Source: Hespellia sp. (GTDB lineage: Bacteria > Bacillota > Clostridia > Lachnospirales > Lachnospiraceae). Taken from it: 64,000 bases of DNA. Shown in pieces: positions 35,436-45,503 of this stretch. The DNA lies in assembly GCA_028694105.1 (NCBI GenBank), contig JAQUUC010000010.1:18962-82961 (forward strand), read 5' to 3'. Under the pieces are notes generated by a model. The model had not been told where the DNA came from. It did no database searches and worked only from the letters and a program-made list of their open reading frames with translations. The translations under genes and the position numbers were made by a program. Each line of letters begins with the position of its first letter. Position 1 is the stretch's first letter.

Positions 35436-35865
35436 CCTCGTCTTCTTCACCCTCACTGATATCGTTTTTCGGCTTCGTCAATCCTTCGATTTTGATATCG
35501 TGCTTCTCTGCGTAATCCCACAATGCCGCATGAATCGCTTCTTCCGCCAGCAGTGAACAATGTACTTTGACCGGTGGCAGACCATCTAACGCTTCCATTA
35601 CCGCCTTATTCGTCACTTCCAGAGCTTCCCGGATATTCTTGCCTTTGACAAGTTCCGTTGCCATGCTGCTTGTTGCAATTGCCGCCCCGCATCCGAATGT
35701 CTTGAACTTACAGTCACGGATAATCTGGTTATCATCTATATCAAGATAAATTCGCATAATATCACCGCATTTTGCATTTCCTACTGTTCCTACGCCACTT
35801 GCGTTCTCAATTTCTCCAACATTTCTCGGATGCTGGAAATGATCCATTACTTTTTCAGTATACAT
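35425..35865 (-). CDS. nifU: Iron-sulfur cluster scaffold protein (NifU/IscU type)
   Basis: Assembles [Fe-S] clusters with the cysteine desulfurase; 146 residues. Three conserved cysteines are present in NAKCGD, TFGCGAA and KVHCSLL, the first followed by the usual Asp. The C-terminus adds an acidic EGEEDEDEY tail. The ATG at 35863-35865 has GGAG eight bases upstream, while the one two codons earlier is too close to it. It is coupled to nifS upstream and mnmA downstream. Confidence 0.95.
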   Translation of the reverse strand: MYTEKVMDHFQHPRNVGEIENASGVGTVGNAKCGDIMRIYLDIDDNQIIRDCKFKTFGCGAAIATSSMATELVKGKNIREALEVTNKAVMEALDGLPPVKVHCSLLAEEAIHAALWDYAEKHDIKIEGLTKPKNDISEGEEDEDEY

Positions 35866-35867
35866 AT

Positions 35868-37058
35868 TCATTCTCCTTTATTATTCTTTTTCAGAAAGTC
35901 TTCATATAATGGTGACATGCTTCGGATGAGCGCAACAATGTCCTTCAGATGATCAATGACATAATCGATGTCTTCTTTTGTGATCTCTTCACTGAGAGTC
36001 ATACGAAGGGAACCATGTGCGATTTCGTGCGGCAGACCGATTGCGAGCAGCACATGGGACGGATCTAACGAGCCTGAGGTGCAGGCAGAACCGCTGGAAG
36101 CACAGATTCCGTTCAGGTCAAGGTTAATCAGCATTGATTCTCCCTCGATAAAGCGGAAGCTGAAATTCACATTGTTTGGGAGTCGTTTCGTTCGATGTCC
36201 GTTTAATCTGCAATATGGTATTTCGTTTTCAATCCGTTCGATCATATAATCACGAAGTTCTTTTTCTTTTGCCGTACGTTCTTCCATTGTGCGCATCGCA
36301 CGCGCTACCGCTGTTCCATAGCCGACGATTCCCGGAACATTTTCTGTGCCGGCGCGGCGTTTTCGTTCCTGCGCACCACCATGTACGAAAGAACGTATCT
36401 TCACACCTGTCCGGATATATAAGAATCCGATTCCTTTTGGTCCGTTCAGTTTATGTCCGCTCGAGCTGAGCATATCGATATGATATTCTTCTACATTGAT
36501 TGGAACCTGTGCAAAAGCCTGTACCGCGTCTGTATGAAATAAAATGCCGTGCTCATGTGCAATCTCTCCGATTTCCCGGATTGGCTGGATGGTTCCGATC
36601 TCATTGTTGGCAAACATAATGGAAATCAGAATCGTGGTCGGTCTGATTGCCGCCTTTAACTCTTCCAAATCAACCACACCATTCTCATCCACGTCCAAAT
36701 AAGTCACTTCAAAGCCTCGGCTTTCCAGATACTGACAGGAATGAAGAATTGCATGATGTTCGATTTTGCTTGTAATGATATGGTTTCCTTTTGACTGGTA
36801 AGCCTCCGCTGTTGCCTTAAGCGCCCAGTTGTCAGATTCCGATCCCCCCGCTGTAAAGTAGATTTCACTCGTCTTTGCGCCAAGTGCATTTGCGATAATC
36901 TCACGGTGCTCTGTTATGACATCCTTATTGGCCGCTCCGATTCCGTAGATGCTGGATGGATTGCCGAACTGCTCTGTATAATACGGAAGCATCGCTTCTA
37001 CGACTTCCGGTGCAGTCTTTGTTGTTGCTGCATTATCCAAATAAATTAGTTTATTCAT
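35868..37058 (-). CDS. nifS: Cysteine desulfurase (NifS/IscS type)
   Basis: PLP enzyme releasing sulfur from cysteine for Fe-S clusters and tRNA thiolation; 396 residues. YLDNAATTKT is the N-terminal motif, the PLP lysine is in SSSGHKLNGPKG, and the persulfide cysteine is in SSGSACTSGS, a class I loop. GGAGGATATTTT precedes the ATG. It is flanked by its regulator iscR and the scaffold nifU. Confidence 0.97.
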   Translation of the reverse strand: MNKLIYLDNAATTKTAPEVVEAMLPYYTEQFGNPSSIYGIGAANKDVITEHREIIANALGAKTSEIYFTAGGSESDNWALKATAEAYQSKGNHIITSKIEHHAILHSCQYLESRGFEVTYLDVDENGVVDLEELKAAIRPTTILISIMFANNEIGTIQPIREIGEIAHEHGILFHTDAVQAFAQVPINVEEYHIDMLSSSGHKLNGPKGIGFLYIRTGVKIRSFVHGGAQERKRRAGTENVPGIVGYGTAVARAMRTMEERTAKEKELRDYMIERIENEIPYCRLNGHRTKRLPNNVNFSFRFIEGESMLINLDLNGICASSGSACTSGSLDPSHVLLAIGLPHEIAHGSLRMTLSEEITKEDIDYVIDHLKDIVALIRSMSPLYEDFLKKNNKGE

Positions 37059-37073
37059 AAAATATCCTCCTGT

Positions 37074-37532
37074 TTATTGATTACATTTGATGGGGCTGTT
37101 ATGATTGCCGCCCTGCATCTCTCTGCTTTCGGTCACAAGCTGGTCCAGTTTAATCTCGTCGACCGTTTTATTAATACTGTCATTGATTCTCTGCCATACA
37201 TATTTCGTGACACATTCACCGGACGAGCTGCATCCCTCTTCCGGGTGCAGTCCGCCGCATTCCACCGGTTCCAGATTTCCCTCCAGTGCCCGGAGAACGT
37301 CTCCGACAGAAATATCTTTTGGGTCTTTATTCAACACGTAACCGCCGCCTGCGCCGCGGATACTTTTAATCAGACCTGCTTTTTTCAGCATTGCCATCAA
37401 TTGTTCCAGATAGCGTTCTGATATGCCCTGTCTTGCGGCAATACTGGTAATGGATACCGGATCGCTTTCATAATATTGGGCTAAATCAATCAGTGCCCGA
37501 AGTCCATAACGTCCCTTTGTCGATAATTTCAA
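37074..37532 (-). CDS. iscR: Rrf2-family Fe-S regulator (IscR-like)
   Basis: A 152-residue winged-helix repressor expected to sense Fe-S status. The N-terminal MKLSTKGRYGLRALIDLA helix is typical of Rrf2 proteins, and three cysteines (Cys92, Cys101, Cys107) form the cluster-binding loop. Translation begins at TTG with AAGGTGA upstream, probably limiting expression. It heads the nifS-nifU-mnmA-PHP operon, and a repeat of TAGG half-sites in its leader suggests autorepression. Confidence 0.93.
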   Translation of the reverse strand: MKLSTKGRYGLRALIDLAQYYESDPVSITSIAARQGISERYLEQLMAMLKKAGLIKSIRGAGGGYVLNKDPKDISVGDVLRALEGNLEPVECGGLHPEEGCSSSGECVTKYVWQRINDSINKTVDEIKLDQLVTESREMQGGNHNSPIKCNQ

Positions 37533-37550
37533 TATATCACCTTCTTTTTT

Positions 37551-37590
37551 AATTCCTAGTATTTTATTCCCTATGGTTTTGCTAGGATTT
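37551..37590. promoter_or_regulatory. Candidate Rrf2/IscR operator
   Basis: On the minus strand CCTA-N9-TAGG is followed by a second TAGG, with TAGGGAAT and TAGGAATT as direct repeats. It lies between the promoter and the TTG start of iscR, where an autorepressor would act. Confidence 0.55.
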
Positions 37591-37601
37591 ATTACATTGT
37601 A

Positions 37602-37630
37602 AGAATAACACTGCCCTTTTGTTCTGTCAA
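37602..37630 (-). promoter_or_regulatory. Promoter of the isc operon
   Basis: TTGACA (-35, 37625-37630), 17-base spacer and TATTCT (-10, 37602-37607) on the minus strand. Confidence 0.7.
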
Positions 37631-37677
37631 GATATGGTTTTGAATATCTTTAAATAATTAATTCTAAGGATCCGTTT

Positions 37678-39006
37678 ATGAAAAAAAATCCGTTAATGAA
37701 GGGAGCTGCTCTATTAACAGGTATCAGCCTTCTCACCCGCATCATGGGATTTTTCTACCGCATCTTCCTCAGCCGCACATTTGGGGAGGAAAGCGTTGGC
37801 CTTTACCAGCTTATTTTTCCGGTCTTTGCACTCGCCCTTGCATTCTCTGTATCTGGCATACAGACGGCACTTTCCCGAATTGTCGCATATAAAATAGGCC
37901 GGCATGATGTCTCAGGTGCCAGAGAATCACTCTGCCTGTCCCTTATCCTGTCACTGTTTCTGTCGCTTTTATCCATGGTCATGATTCAGCAGAAAGCCGT
38001 TTTCATCGCTGAAAAGCTGATGAGTGAACCCCGCTGCACGGATTTGCTCATTATTATGACTTACGCAATTCCATTTGCAGCAATTCACAGCTGTATTTCC
38101 GGCTACTATTACGGCTTGAAGCAGACAGCTGTTCCCGCAGTTTCACAATTGCTGGAACAGATATTTCGAATCAGCTGTGTCTATTTTCTGTACCGTGTTT
38201 CTGTTGCCGAACATTTAAAAGCAGATATTGCCTTCGCTGTTGCCGGCATCGTAATTGGCGAAGTTGCCTCCTCTGCCTGTACGATTATCTCGTTAAAGAC
38301 AAGTCAGAATATCCGGATTTTCGGCCAGCATCACAGCCAGTCACTTTCTTCGGTATTCTGTAATTTAAAAGAACTGACACTTTTGTCAGCTCCACTGTCA
38401 GGAAATCGTATTATTCTGACTGTTTTACAGAGTGTGGAAGCGGTCTCCATCCCGATTCAGCTGCAGACAGCTCACTATTCGGTAAGTGAAGCTCTGAGTA
38501 TTTACGGAGTCCTCACCGGAATGTCACTTCCCTGCATTATGTTCCCCTCTGTTATCACGAATTCGGTCTCCGTTCTACTGACGCCGACTGTGGCCGGAAT
38601 TCAGTCTGCTGCAAAAGAAAAACAGCTGTCCCGAATCATCCGAAACACCTGCATATTAGGATTTGCATTAGGCCTTTTTTCCTGCCTTTTCTTTTTGATT
38701 TTTGGAAATCTGATTGGCCGCATTTTATTTCACAGCGAAATGGCCGGAAAATTCATCCTGATTCTTGCATGGATCTGTCCTTTTTTGTATTTAAGTACTG
38801 CGCTGGCAAGTATCCTAAACGGGCTCGGAAAAACAGCCATTACATTTCTGATCAATCTGGTTGGAATCACCATCCGAATCCTCAGCATATTCCTTTTGAT
38901 ACCGTTCTTTGATTTGAAAGGATATCTCTGGGGGCTTCTGCTGAGTCAGATTGTCATCTGCGGGGCTCTGCTGCAATATTTGAAAATATATATTCGAAAG
39001 AATTAA
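37678..39006 (+). CDS. spoVB: Polysaccharide flippase of the SpoVB/MviN family
   Basis: A 442-residue integral membrane protein with about twelve membrane segments and the MOP-flippase N-terminal signature TGISLLTRIMGFFYRIFLSRTFG-like region (residues 14-36). SpoVB members flip lipid-linked precursors for spore cortex. It is shorter than the usual about 510 residues, yet the fold appears complete. AAGGATC precedes the ATG. It meets a SpoIIM-like gene tail-to-tail with a 4-base overlap, supporting a sporulation role; another MOP flippase function remains possible. Confidence 0.82.
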   Translation: MKKNPLMKGAALLTGISLLTRIMGFFYRIFLSRTFGEESVGLYQLIFPVFALALAFSVSGIQTALSRIVAYKIGRHDVSGARESLCLSLILSLFLSLLSMVMIQQKAVFIAEKLMSEPRCTDLLIIMTYAIPFAAIHSCISGYYYGLKQTAVPAVSQLLEQIFRISCVYFLYRVSVAEHLKADIAFAVAGIVIGEVASSACTIISLKTSQNIRIFGQHHSQSLSSVFCNLKELTLLSAPLSGNRIILTVLQSVEAVSIPIQLQTAHYSVSEALSIYGVLTGMSLPCIMFPSVITNSVSVLLTPTVAGIQSAAKEKQLSRIIRNTCILGFALGLFSCLFFLIFGNLIGRILFHSEMAGKFILILAWICPFLYLSTALASILNGLGKTAITFLINLVGITIRILSIFLLIPFFDLKGYLWGLLLSQIVICGALLQYLKIYIRKN

Positions 39007-39545
39007 TAGATGATCTTTATCATACTTTTCACAAAAAATGGATTTGCAAGATACTCCAGCAAAATGCCGCTGCTTAATAAGACACAAAGGATGCTGAAGG
39101 TTCGAAAGGTCCATCGAACTTCCGGATAGCGATAGATAATTCTCAGTGCAATGCTGTATGCCAGTACATAAAAAAACAGATGCGGCAGAAGTCCCGAAAA
39201 AAAGAACAGCAGACCGAGTATGCCCAGATTCATCAGCTCGACGGATATGAGCAGACCACTCGAAAAGCCCGTCCATAAAAGGAAGGTCCATACAGCACAT
39301 CTGGAAATTCTGGTGCGCTGTACGGCTGCCATTCCCAGCAGCGGAAGGATTCGAACCGCACACAGATACAATCCATACGCACTATTTGTTGTCTTTGCAC
39401 TTAAAAACTCGTTCATATAATATTCACTAAAGAGATCCGACTGAATAACATATGTATCCGCGATAAAATTTGCAAACAGAATTCCTCCGAGAAATCCTGA
39501 CATCAGAAACAGAGCCACCAGCTTTTTGGTTTGAAATCGTTCCAT
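39003..39545 (-). CDS. spoIIM: SpoIIM-like sporulation membrane protein
   Basis: A 180-residue protein with five to six membrane segments. The region SVELMNLGILGLLFFFSGLLPHLFFYVLAY resembles in pattern the conserved core of SpoIIM, part of the engulfment peptidoglycan hydrolase complex SpoIIDMP. Sequence similarity by eye is modest, but nudF lies directly upstream, and nudF-spoIIM proximity is known in Bacillus and Clostridia. The stop overlaps that of spoVB by four bases. Assignment is probable rather than certain. Confidence 0.65.
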   Translation of the reverse strand: MERFQTKKLVALFLMSGFLGGILFANFIADTYVIQSDLFSEYYMNEFLSAKTTNSAYGLYLCAVRILPLLGMAAVQRTRISRCAVWTFLLWTGFSSGLLISVELMNLGILGLLFFFSGLLPHLFFYVLAYSIALRIIYRYPEVRWTFRTFSILCVLLSSGILLEYLANPFFVKSMIKIIY

Positions 39546-39602
39546 ATCTCCACTCCAAAATCAATGATAGTTCATTATATGTATCAATCATTTGAATATT
39601 CA

Positions 39603-40142
39603 TTATTCACAATACTTCGCGCCGTAAGCAAGAATAGATGCCATAGTCTTTGCATCTTCGATTTCACCGGAGAATATCTTTTCTTTTAATTCTTCCAGTG
39701 TATACATTTCGATTTCGATAGACTCTCCGTCATCTAAATTCTGTTTCGACGGTATGAGATTTCTTGCAACATACACTTCAATTCGCTCGTCACAGAACGC
39801 CACTGTCGTGCGGATTGTAACAAGCCATTCCGGATGTTCACAGCGATACCCCGTCTCTTCCTCCAGTTCTCTTTTCGCACATTCAATTCCCGGTTCTTTG
39901 GGATCATCGAGTTTGCCAGCTGGAAGTTCAAGAGTCTCACGGTCAAGAGCATTTCGATACTGTCTCACCATGATAATCTTTCCGTCTTCTGTTACCGGAA
40001 CGACAGCTGCCGCACCGTCATGGTGCAGAAAATCCCACTCTTCAATTGCTCCGCCGGGCACTTCTACTGTATCCCGGTACATATTCGTTACTATGCCCTG
40101 ATATGCAAGTTCTCTTTTTAAACGCTTTACTTTTTCTACCAT
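39603..40142 (-). CDS. nudF: ADP-ribose pyrophosphatase (Nudix hydrolase)
   Basis: Hydrolyses ADP-ribose to AMP and ribose 5-phosphate; 179 residues. The Nudix box runs from GKLDD through the REL-EEETGY signature and is intact; LPAGK just before it matches the ADP-ribose subfamily. The ATG at 40140-40142 has AAAGGAG nine bases upstream, while the longer frame begins inside the upstream terminator. It lies upstream of spoIIM on the same strand. Confidence 0.93.
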   Translation of the reverse strand: MVEKVKRLKRELAYQGIVTNMYRDTVEVPGGAIEEWDFLHHDGAAAVVPVTEDGKIIMVRQYRNALDRETLELPAGKLDDPKEPGIECAKRELEEETGYRCEHPEWLVTIRTTVAFCDERIEVYVARNLIPSKQNLDDGESIEIEMYTLEELKEKIFSGEIEDAKTMASILAYGAKYCE

Positions 40143-40235
40143 ATTAAATTTCTCCTTTTTTGTCAGATACACTTGCAAGAGATGTCCTCCGCTTCTAAAC
40201 GATGCGTAACAGCTTTTACAAGTGCCTGATATTTG

Positions 40236-40263
40236 AAAAAGCCCTTGTCTTCCGACAAGGGCT
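40236..40263 (-). terminator. Intrinsic terminator of rny
   Basis: AGCCCTTGTC and its complement form a 10-bp stem with a 4-base loop, followed by TTTTTC on the minus strand, 26 bases after the rny stop. Confidence 0.9.
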
Positions 40264-40288
40264 AATAAATTCATTCATTTCTCTGTGC

Positions 40289-41842
40289 TTATTTGGCGTA
40301 ATCGGAAACTCGTGATTCACGAATTACATTTACTTTAATCTGACCCGGATATTCTAATTCAAATTCAATCTTCTTAGAAATTTCTCTGGCCATAACAACC
40401 ATATCTGCATCAGATACTTGTTCTGGAACTACCATAACACGAATCTCTCTACCTGCTTGAATTGCAAAAGATTTATCAACTCCCTTAAACTGGTTGGTGA
40501 TATCTTCTAACTGTTTTAATCTGTTTGTGTATGTTTCTAATGTCTCGCGTCTTGCACCTGGTCTTGCTGCCGAGATTGTATCTGCAGCCTGAACGATACA
40601 TGCAATCAACGTCTGTGGCTCTACATCTCCATGATGTGATTCAACTGCATTAATAACAGTTGCCGACTCTTTGTATTTTCTACAGAGATCCGAACCGATC
40701 TGAATATGAGACCCTTCCACATCGTGGTCAATTGATTTACCGATATCGTGAAGCAGACCGGCTCTTTTTGCAAGTCTGACATCCACTCCTAATTCTCCGG
40801 CTAATATTCCGGACAACTGAGCGACTTCAATTGAATGCTTTAATGCATTCTGACCATAACTTGTTCTAAATTTCATACGTCCTAAGAGACGAGTAAGCTC
40901 TGGGTGAATTCCGGGAACGCCAACTTCTAATGCTGCCGATTCTCCTTCTTCACGAATCATTGCCTCTACATCCTTCTGCGCTTTTTCTACCATCTCCTCA
41001 ATTCTTGCCGGATGAATACGTCCATCCACAATCAATCGTTCAAGAGCAATTCTTGCAACCTCTCTTCGAATTGGATCAAATCCGGATAAAACAACAGCTT
41101 CCGGTGTATCATCGATAATCAATTCCACACCCGTCATAGTTTCAAGAGTACGGATATTACGTCCTTCTCTACCTATAATTCGACCTTTCATTTCATCACT
41201 TGGTAATTGCACAACTGAAATTGTTGTCTCTGCAACATGATCTGCCGCACATCGCTGGATGGCATTGACGACATATTCCTTCGCCTTCTTGTCTGCCGTT
41301 TCCTTTGCCTGCGTCTCTAACTCTTTGATCATCTTTGCAGTGTCATGTTTTACATCTTCTTCAACAGTTTTTAACAGATATTCTTTTGCTTGTTCGGAGG
41401 TAAGTCCTGAGATTCTTTCTAGTTCCTGTACTCTTTTTTGGCTTAATTCTTCTGCCTTAGCTTCCCGCTGCTTAAGCTGTTCTTCTTTTGCATTGAACTT
41501 TGCTTCGCGTTGTTCGATAGTCTCAGATCGCTTATCTAAAGATTCCTCTTTCGATAATACTCTCTTCTCATACCGCGTTAATTCTGCCCGACGTTCTTTT
41601 GTCTCTTTTTCAAGTTCACTTTTCGCCTTGATGGACTCTTCCTGAACTGCTAAAAGTCCTTCTTTTTTGGCCGTCTCTGCAGTCTTTACTGCATCGTCAA
41701 TGATCTCTCGTGCTTTTACATCTGCATTTCCAATCTTCGAATCTGCATCTTTCTTCAGACTGGAAATTGTAAGAAAACGAGTCACAATTCCGACTATCAG
41801 CGCGAGGGCTATGGCAATAATAATACTACTCATTATTGGCAC
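40289..41842 (-). CDS. rny: Ribonuclease Y
   Basis: Membrane-anchored endoribonuclease initiating mRNA decay; 517 residues. An N-terminal membrane helix (about residues 4-24), a long charged coiled coil (about 30-190), a KH domain ([15 protein letters not shown]) and an HD domain ([13 protein letters not shown]) are visible in order. Translation starts at GTG with AGGAGG seven bases upstream; the ribosome site is part of a small AGGAGgtgCTCCT palindrome. It could control decay of the structured gap and BMC transcripts here, as an inference. Confidence 0.97.
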   Translation of the reverse strand: MPIMSSIIIAIALALIVGIVTRFLTISSLKKDADSKIGNADVKAREIIDDAVKTAETAKKEGLLAVQEESIKAKSELEKETKERRAELTRYEKRVLSKEESLDKRSETIEQREAKFNAKEEQLKQREAKAEELSQKRVQELERISGLTSEQAKEYLLKTVEEDVKHDTAKMIKELETQAKETADKKAKEYVVNAIQRCAADHVAETTISVVQLPSDEMKGRIIGREGRNIRTLETMTGVELIIDDTPEAVVLSGFDPIRREVARIALERLIVDGRIHPARIEEMVEKAQKDVEAMIREEGESAALEVGVPGIHPELTRLLGRMKFRTSYGQNALKHSIEVAQLSGILAGELGVDVRLAKRAGLLHDIGKSIDHDVEGSHIQIGSDLCRKYKESATVINAVESHHGDVEPQTLIACIVQAADTISAARPGARRETLETYTNRLKQLEDITNQFKGVDKSFAIQAGREIRVMVVPEQVSDADMVVMAREISKKIEFELEYPGQIKVNVIRESRVSDYAK

Positions 41843-41932
41843 AGGAGCACCTCCTTATTAAATTTTCATTGTACATTTCCGGGTCACCACCCAGATACAA
41901 CACTTAAATTTTATACTGTTTTAACAACTATG

Positions 41933-42547
41933 TCAAGTATTCTCATTATAATATTGTACTACTTGACGAATATCTTCATACCGAAAGCCTTTTCGTGCTA
42001 AAAATGCATAAATTTTCTGCATCTGTGTCTGGTCAGCATTCGCGATATCGTATCTTTTTTTGGTTAATAATCTGCGAATTGCTTCCCTTTCCCCTTCCGG
42101 ACCATAGCTTTCTTCCATAGCCGTTTCAATCAATTCCGCTGAAACTCCTTTTTGAACCAGTGCTGCATATATTTCTTTTTTACTTTTTGACTGGCGTTTG
42201 ATGTCAATAAAATGTATGGCGTAACGATAGTCATCAATATAACCAAAACTTTTCACATAATCCATCGCAATGTCAATCACATCCTCGGTACACAGCCCCT
42301 GCTTCAGCTTCATCCGCAGCTCTGATTCGGTACGGTCCATGTCATTAAGCAGGTGCATTGCGCGCAGCTTTGCTCTCTTCACTACAATCTCATTCTTGAT
42401 CTTCTGAAACAGGCTCTCGTCAAGTTCCTGCTCTTCTCTGATTTTATAGCGGGAGAGCTCGCCTTTGTATAATGCAAACGCGAACTGTCCATCTAGGTAT
42501 ACCTTATATCTGGTCTTATTGGCCGGTTCAATTTTAGTGACAACCAT
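41933..42547 (-). CDS. recX: Regulatory protein RecX
   Basis: Modulates RecA filament growth; about 204 residues with three-helix repeats (LRAMHLLNDMDRTESELRMKL, then DIAMDYVKSFGYIDDYRYA) typical of RecX. It follows recA by a couple of bases and is presumably part of the same SOS-regulated transcript. Residues 1-50 form a short beta-rich extension seen in Firmicute RecX. The ATG at 42545-42547 was preferred to the GTG one codon upstream. Confidence 0.93.
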   Translation of the reverse strand: MVVTKIEPANKTRYKVYLDGQFAFALYKGELSRYKIREEQELDESLFQKIKNEIVVKRAKLRAMHLLNDMDRTESELRMKLKQGLCTEDVIDIAMDYVKSFGYIDDYRYAIHFIDIKRQSKSKKEIYAALVQKGVSAELIETAMEESYGPEGEREAIRRLLTKKRYDIANADQTQMQKIYAFLARKGFRYEDIRQVVQYYNENT

Positions 42548-42549
42548 CA

Positions 42550-43674
42550 CTAAGCTTCCTCACTTGTCTTTTTCGCACGTCCTCTGACTGGCTTTACTGC
42601 CGTATCATCCTTGGACGCTGCAGCGCTGACGCCCTCTGGCTTTACATCCGGTACGGCTGTATCTTCTTCGTCTTCCGGGAAGTAATGCTCGCGGATTTTC
42701 TCATCCATCTCTTTCATGAATTCAGGATGTTCGGAAAGATATGTCTTGGCATTCTCTCTTCCCTGTCCAATCTTCTCTCCGTTATATGCATACCATGCGC
42801 CGCTCTTATTGATAATATCAAGACCTGCAGCCAGATCAAGAATATCGCCTTCTTTCGAGATACCTCTTCCGTACATAATATCGAATTCAGCTTCTTTAAA
42901 CGGTGGGGCAACCTTGTTCTTTACAATCTTCACACGGGTTCTGTTACCAATCATCTCGCCGCCCTGTTTCAATGTCTCGATTCTTCTGACATCCATACGA
43001 ATGGAAGAATAGAACTTCAATGCACGTCCGCCGGTTGTTGTCTCCGGACTGCCGAACATCACGCCAACCTTCTCACGCAGCTGGTTGATAAAGATTACGA
43101 TACAGTTAGACTTACTGATAACCGGTGTCAGTTTACGGAGTGCCTGTGACATCAATCGCGCCTGAAGCCCCACATGACTGTCTCCCATATCGCCTTCAAT
43201 CTCCTGTCTCGGTACAAGCGCTGCAACGGAATCGACTACAATAATGTCAATCGCTCCGGAACGAACCATCGTCTCTGTAATCTCAAGTGCCTGATCTCCG
43301 CTGTCCGGCTGTGAAATATAAAGTTCATCGGTATCTACGCCAATGCTCTTCGCATAAACCGGATCCAGCGCATGCTCAGCATCTACGAATCCTGCAATCC
43401 CGCCCCTTTTCTGGACTTCTGCAATCATATGTAATGCAACGGTTGTCTTACCACTTGATTCCGGACCGTAAATCTCAATCACACGACCCTTCGGCACACC
43501 GCCAAGACCGAGTGCAAGGTCAAGGCTTAACGAGCCCGTCGGTACCGTCTCGATACCATCATTAATGCGGGAATCCCCGAGCTTCATAACGGTTCCCTTA
43601 CCAAAATCCTTCTCCAACTTCGAAATCGCGGCTTCCAATGCCTTCTTTTTATTCTCATCACTTGTCACTGCCAT
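42550..43674 (-). CDS. recA: Recombinase RecA
   Basis: ATP-dependent strand-exchange protein and coprotease for LexA; 374 residues. The P-loop is GPESSGKTT, loop L2 [17 protein letters not shown] is intact, and the C-terminal tail is long and charged with a Lys/Arg end. A promoter and a perfect SOS palindrome lie directly upstream, so it is DNA-damage inducible. recX follows immediately. Confidence 0.98.
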   Translation of the reverse strand: MAVTSDENKKKALEAAISKLEKDFGKGTVMKLGDSRINDGIETVPTGSLSLDLALGLGGVPKGRVIEIYGPESSGKTTVALHMIAEVQKRGGIAGFVDAEHALDPVYAKSIGVDTDELYISQPDSGDQALEITETMVRSGAIDIIVVDSVAALVPRQEIEGDMGDSHVGLQARLMSQALRKLTPVISKSNCIVIFINQLREKVGVMFGSPETTTGGRALKFYSSIRMDVRRIETLKQGGEMIGNRTRVKIVKNKVAPPFKEAEFDIMYGRGISKEGDILDLAAGLDIINKSGAWYAYNGEKIGQGRENAKTYLSEHPEFMKEMDEKIREHYFPEDEEDTAVPDVKPEGVSAAASKDDTAVKPVRGRAKKTSEEA

Positions 43675-43697
43675 AATGTAATCTCCTTCTCCATGTT

Positions 43698-43711
43698 CGA
43701 ACAGCTGTTCG
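43698..43711. promoter_or_regulatory. LexA (SOS) box of recA
   Basis: CGAACAGCTGTTCG is a perfect 14-bp palindrome matching the Gram-positive SOS consensus CGAAC-N4-GTTCG. It lies just downstream of the recA -10 box, where LexA would block initiation. Confidence 0.9.
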
Positions 43712-43721
43712 TCTTGTTATT

Positions 43722-43750
43722 ATAGTATTATAGAAGTTGTTAATTGTCAA
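43722..43750 (-). promoter_or_regulatory. Promoter of recA
   Basis: TTGACA (-35, 43745-43750), 17-base spacer and TACTAT (-10, 43722-43727) on the minus strand; the SOS box follows directly. Confidence 0.75.
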
Positions 43751-43893
43751 CAACTTTTCGCTTTTTTTATTATGCGTTTTTCTTTGTACATTAAAACGGA
43801 CTTTCATACAATCATAGGCATCAGCTCTTTTCTTTTTGGAATTTCAAATGGTAAACTTAGCCGATCAGGCCGGGATTTTACTTGCATGTCTGG
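43751..43893. other. Intergenic stretch between recA promoter and symporter terminator
   Basis: No gene, RNA or repeat is seen here; the short plus-strand frames have no ribosome site or recognisable motif. Confidence 0.6.
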
Positions 43894-43923
43894 TAAAAAA
43901 ACGAAGGGCGGAACCGCCCTTCG
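43894..43923 (-). terminator. Intrinsic terminator of the symporter gene
   Basis: CGAAGGGCG and its complement form a GC-rich stem with a 4-base loop followed by TTTTTTT on the minus strand, 20 bases after the symporter stop. Confidence 0.92.
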
Positions 43924-43942
43924 AACTGATTCATTATCTGAA

Positions 43943-45472
43943 TTATACTTCTAACGAATGTTTCTTGTCAATCATTACTTTTTCATCGAAACATTCAAAC
44001 ATCTCTGTCACATCTTCTTTTTTCATTCTTGGCGAAATCCAGCTGACAACAGGCACGATTACAAGTCCTGCTATCATCGCGACTGCACCGGCATTAATCG
44101 GTGATGCAATGTAACCGATGAACATATTGGATACGGTAATGCCGACTCCTGCGATAAAGCTTGCCCACACAGCAGCCTTGGTCACGCCCTTCCAGTACAG
44201 ACCGTATAAGAACGGTGCCAAAAATGCTCCTGCCAGTGCTCCCCATGAAATTCCCATGAGCTGTGCAATGAACGTCGGTGGATTGATTGCAATGACTACC
44301 GATATCACAATAAAGAAAACAATCAGAAGCTGCATTGTGACAACCTGCTTCTTCTCGCTCATATTCTTCATGACATTGTCCTTTAACAGGTCGAGTGTCA
44401 GGGTGGAACTTGAGGTCAGTACGAGCGACGATAATGTCGACATCGATGCCGACAGCACGAGCACGACAACAATACCGATCAGTATATCCGGAAGGGAAGA
44501 AAGCATATGTGGAATCACTGCATCATAGGCAATCATTCCCGTATCTGGATTTACCAGATCCGGACTGTCAAATAATCGGCCGAAGCCGCCGAGGAAATAG
44601 GATCCGCCGGCAACCACAAACGCAAATAAGGTGGAAATAACAGTTCCCGTATTGATTGCCTTCTCATCCTTTATCGCATAGAATTTTCCGATCATCTGCG
44701 GCAGTCCCCAAGTACCAAGGGACGTCAGGATAACAACGCCGAGAAGATTTAACGGGTCCGGTCCGAAGAAAGAGGTGAATGCACCGGGCTGCCCCTGGGT
44801 AATTGGGATATCACTCGGAATCTGTGCCATCTTCTGGAGTGCCTCCATAAATCCGCCCTGCCCCGACAGTACTGCGGCAATAACCGCTACGATTCCAAAC
44901 AGCATAATGATTCCCTGTACGAAATCATTGATTGCTGTTGCCATATATCCGCCCAGTATGACATAGAGTGCGGTAAAAAGTGCCATGGCAACAACACAGA
45001 CTGTGTACGGAATATCGAAGGCCATGCCAAACAGTCTGGATAAGCCGTTGTAGACAGATGCCGTATACGGAATCAAAAAGATAAAAACAATCAGAGACGC
45101 AACAATCTTCAGTGTCTTACTCTGATATCTGTTTCCAAAAAAGTCCGGCATCGTGCGTGACTGCAGGTGCTGGCTCATAACTCTCGTTCTTCTGCCAAGC
45201 ACAACCCATGCGAGCAGACTTCCAATCAATGCATTTCCCACACCGATCCATGTGGATGCAACACCATACTTCCAGCCAAACTGCCCGGCATATCCAACGA
45301 ATACAACTGCGGAGAAGTAGGAGGTTCCGTATGCAAATGCGGTCAGCCATGGACCAACGCTTCGGCCTCCCAGAACAAACCCGTCTACACTGCGGGTGTG
45401 CTTATGCGAAAATGCACCGACCCCAACCATTAATGCAAAGAACACCACTAATAAAATAATTTTCACAACCAT
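43943..45472 (-). CDS. Sodium:solute symporter (SSS family)
   Basis: A 509-residue transporter with about thirteen membrane segments and the SSS-family N-terminal pattern GGRSVGPWLTAFAYGTSYFSA, where the conserved small and hydroxyl residues line the sodium site. The solute (proline, pantothenate, another amino or organic acid) cannot be told from sequence. It is a single-gene unit with its own promoter and strong terminator. Two nested inverted repeats upstream suggest regulation. Confidence 0.87.
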   Translation of the reverse strand: MVVKIILLVVFFALMVGVGAFSHKHTRSVDGFVLGGRSVGPWLTAFAYGTSYFSAVVFVGYAGQFGWKYGVASTWIGVGNALIGSLLAWVVLGRRTRVMSQHLQSRTMPDFFGNRYQSKTLKIVASLIVFIFLIPYTASVYNGLSRLFGMAFDIPYTVCVVAMALFTALYVILGGYMATAINDFVQGIIMLFGIVAVIAAVLSGQGGFMEALQKMAQIPSDIPITQGQPGAFTSFFGPDPLNLLGVVILTSLGTWGLPQMIGKFYAIKDEKAINTGTVISTLFAFVVAGGSYFLGGFGRLFDSPDLVNPDTGMIAYDAVIPHMLSSLPDILIGIVVVLVLSASMSTLSSLVLTSSSTLTLDLLKDNVMKNMSEKKQVVTMQLLIVFFIVISVVIAINPPTFIAQLMGISWGALAGAFLAPFLYGLYWKGVTKAAVWASFIAGVGITVSNMFIGYIASPINAGAVAMIAGLVIVPVVSWISPRMKKEDVTEMFECFDEKVMIDKKHSLEV

Positions 45473-45503
45473 AATTCTAACTATCCCTTCTCATTTCATT
45501 TTT

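Noticed and set aside
40143..40274. 44-residue N-terminal extension of the Nudix protein
   Set aside because: It starts inside the rny terminator hairpin, and a good ribosome site precedes the internal ATG at 40142.
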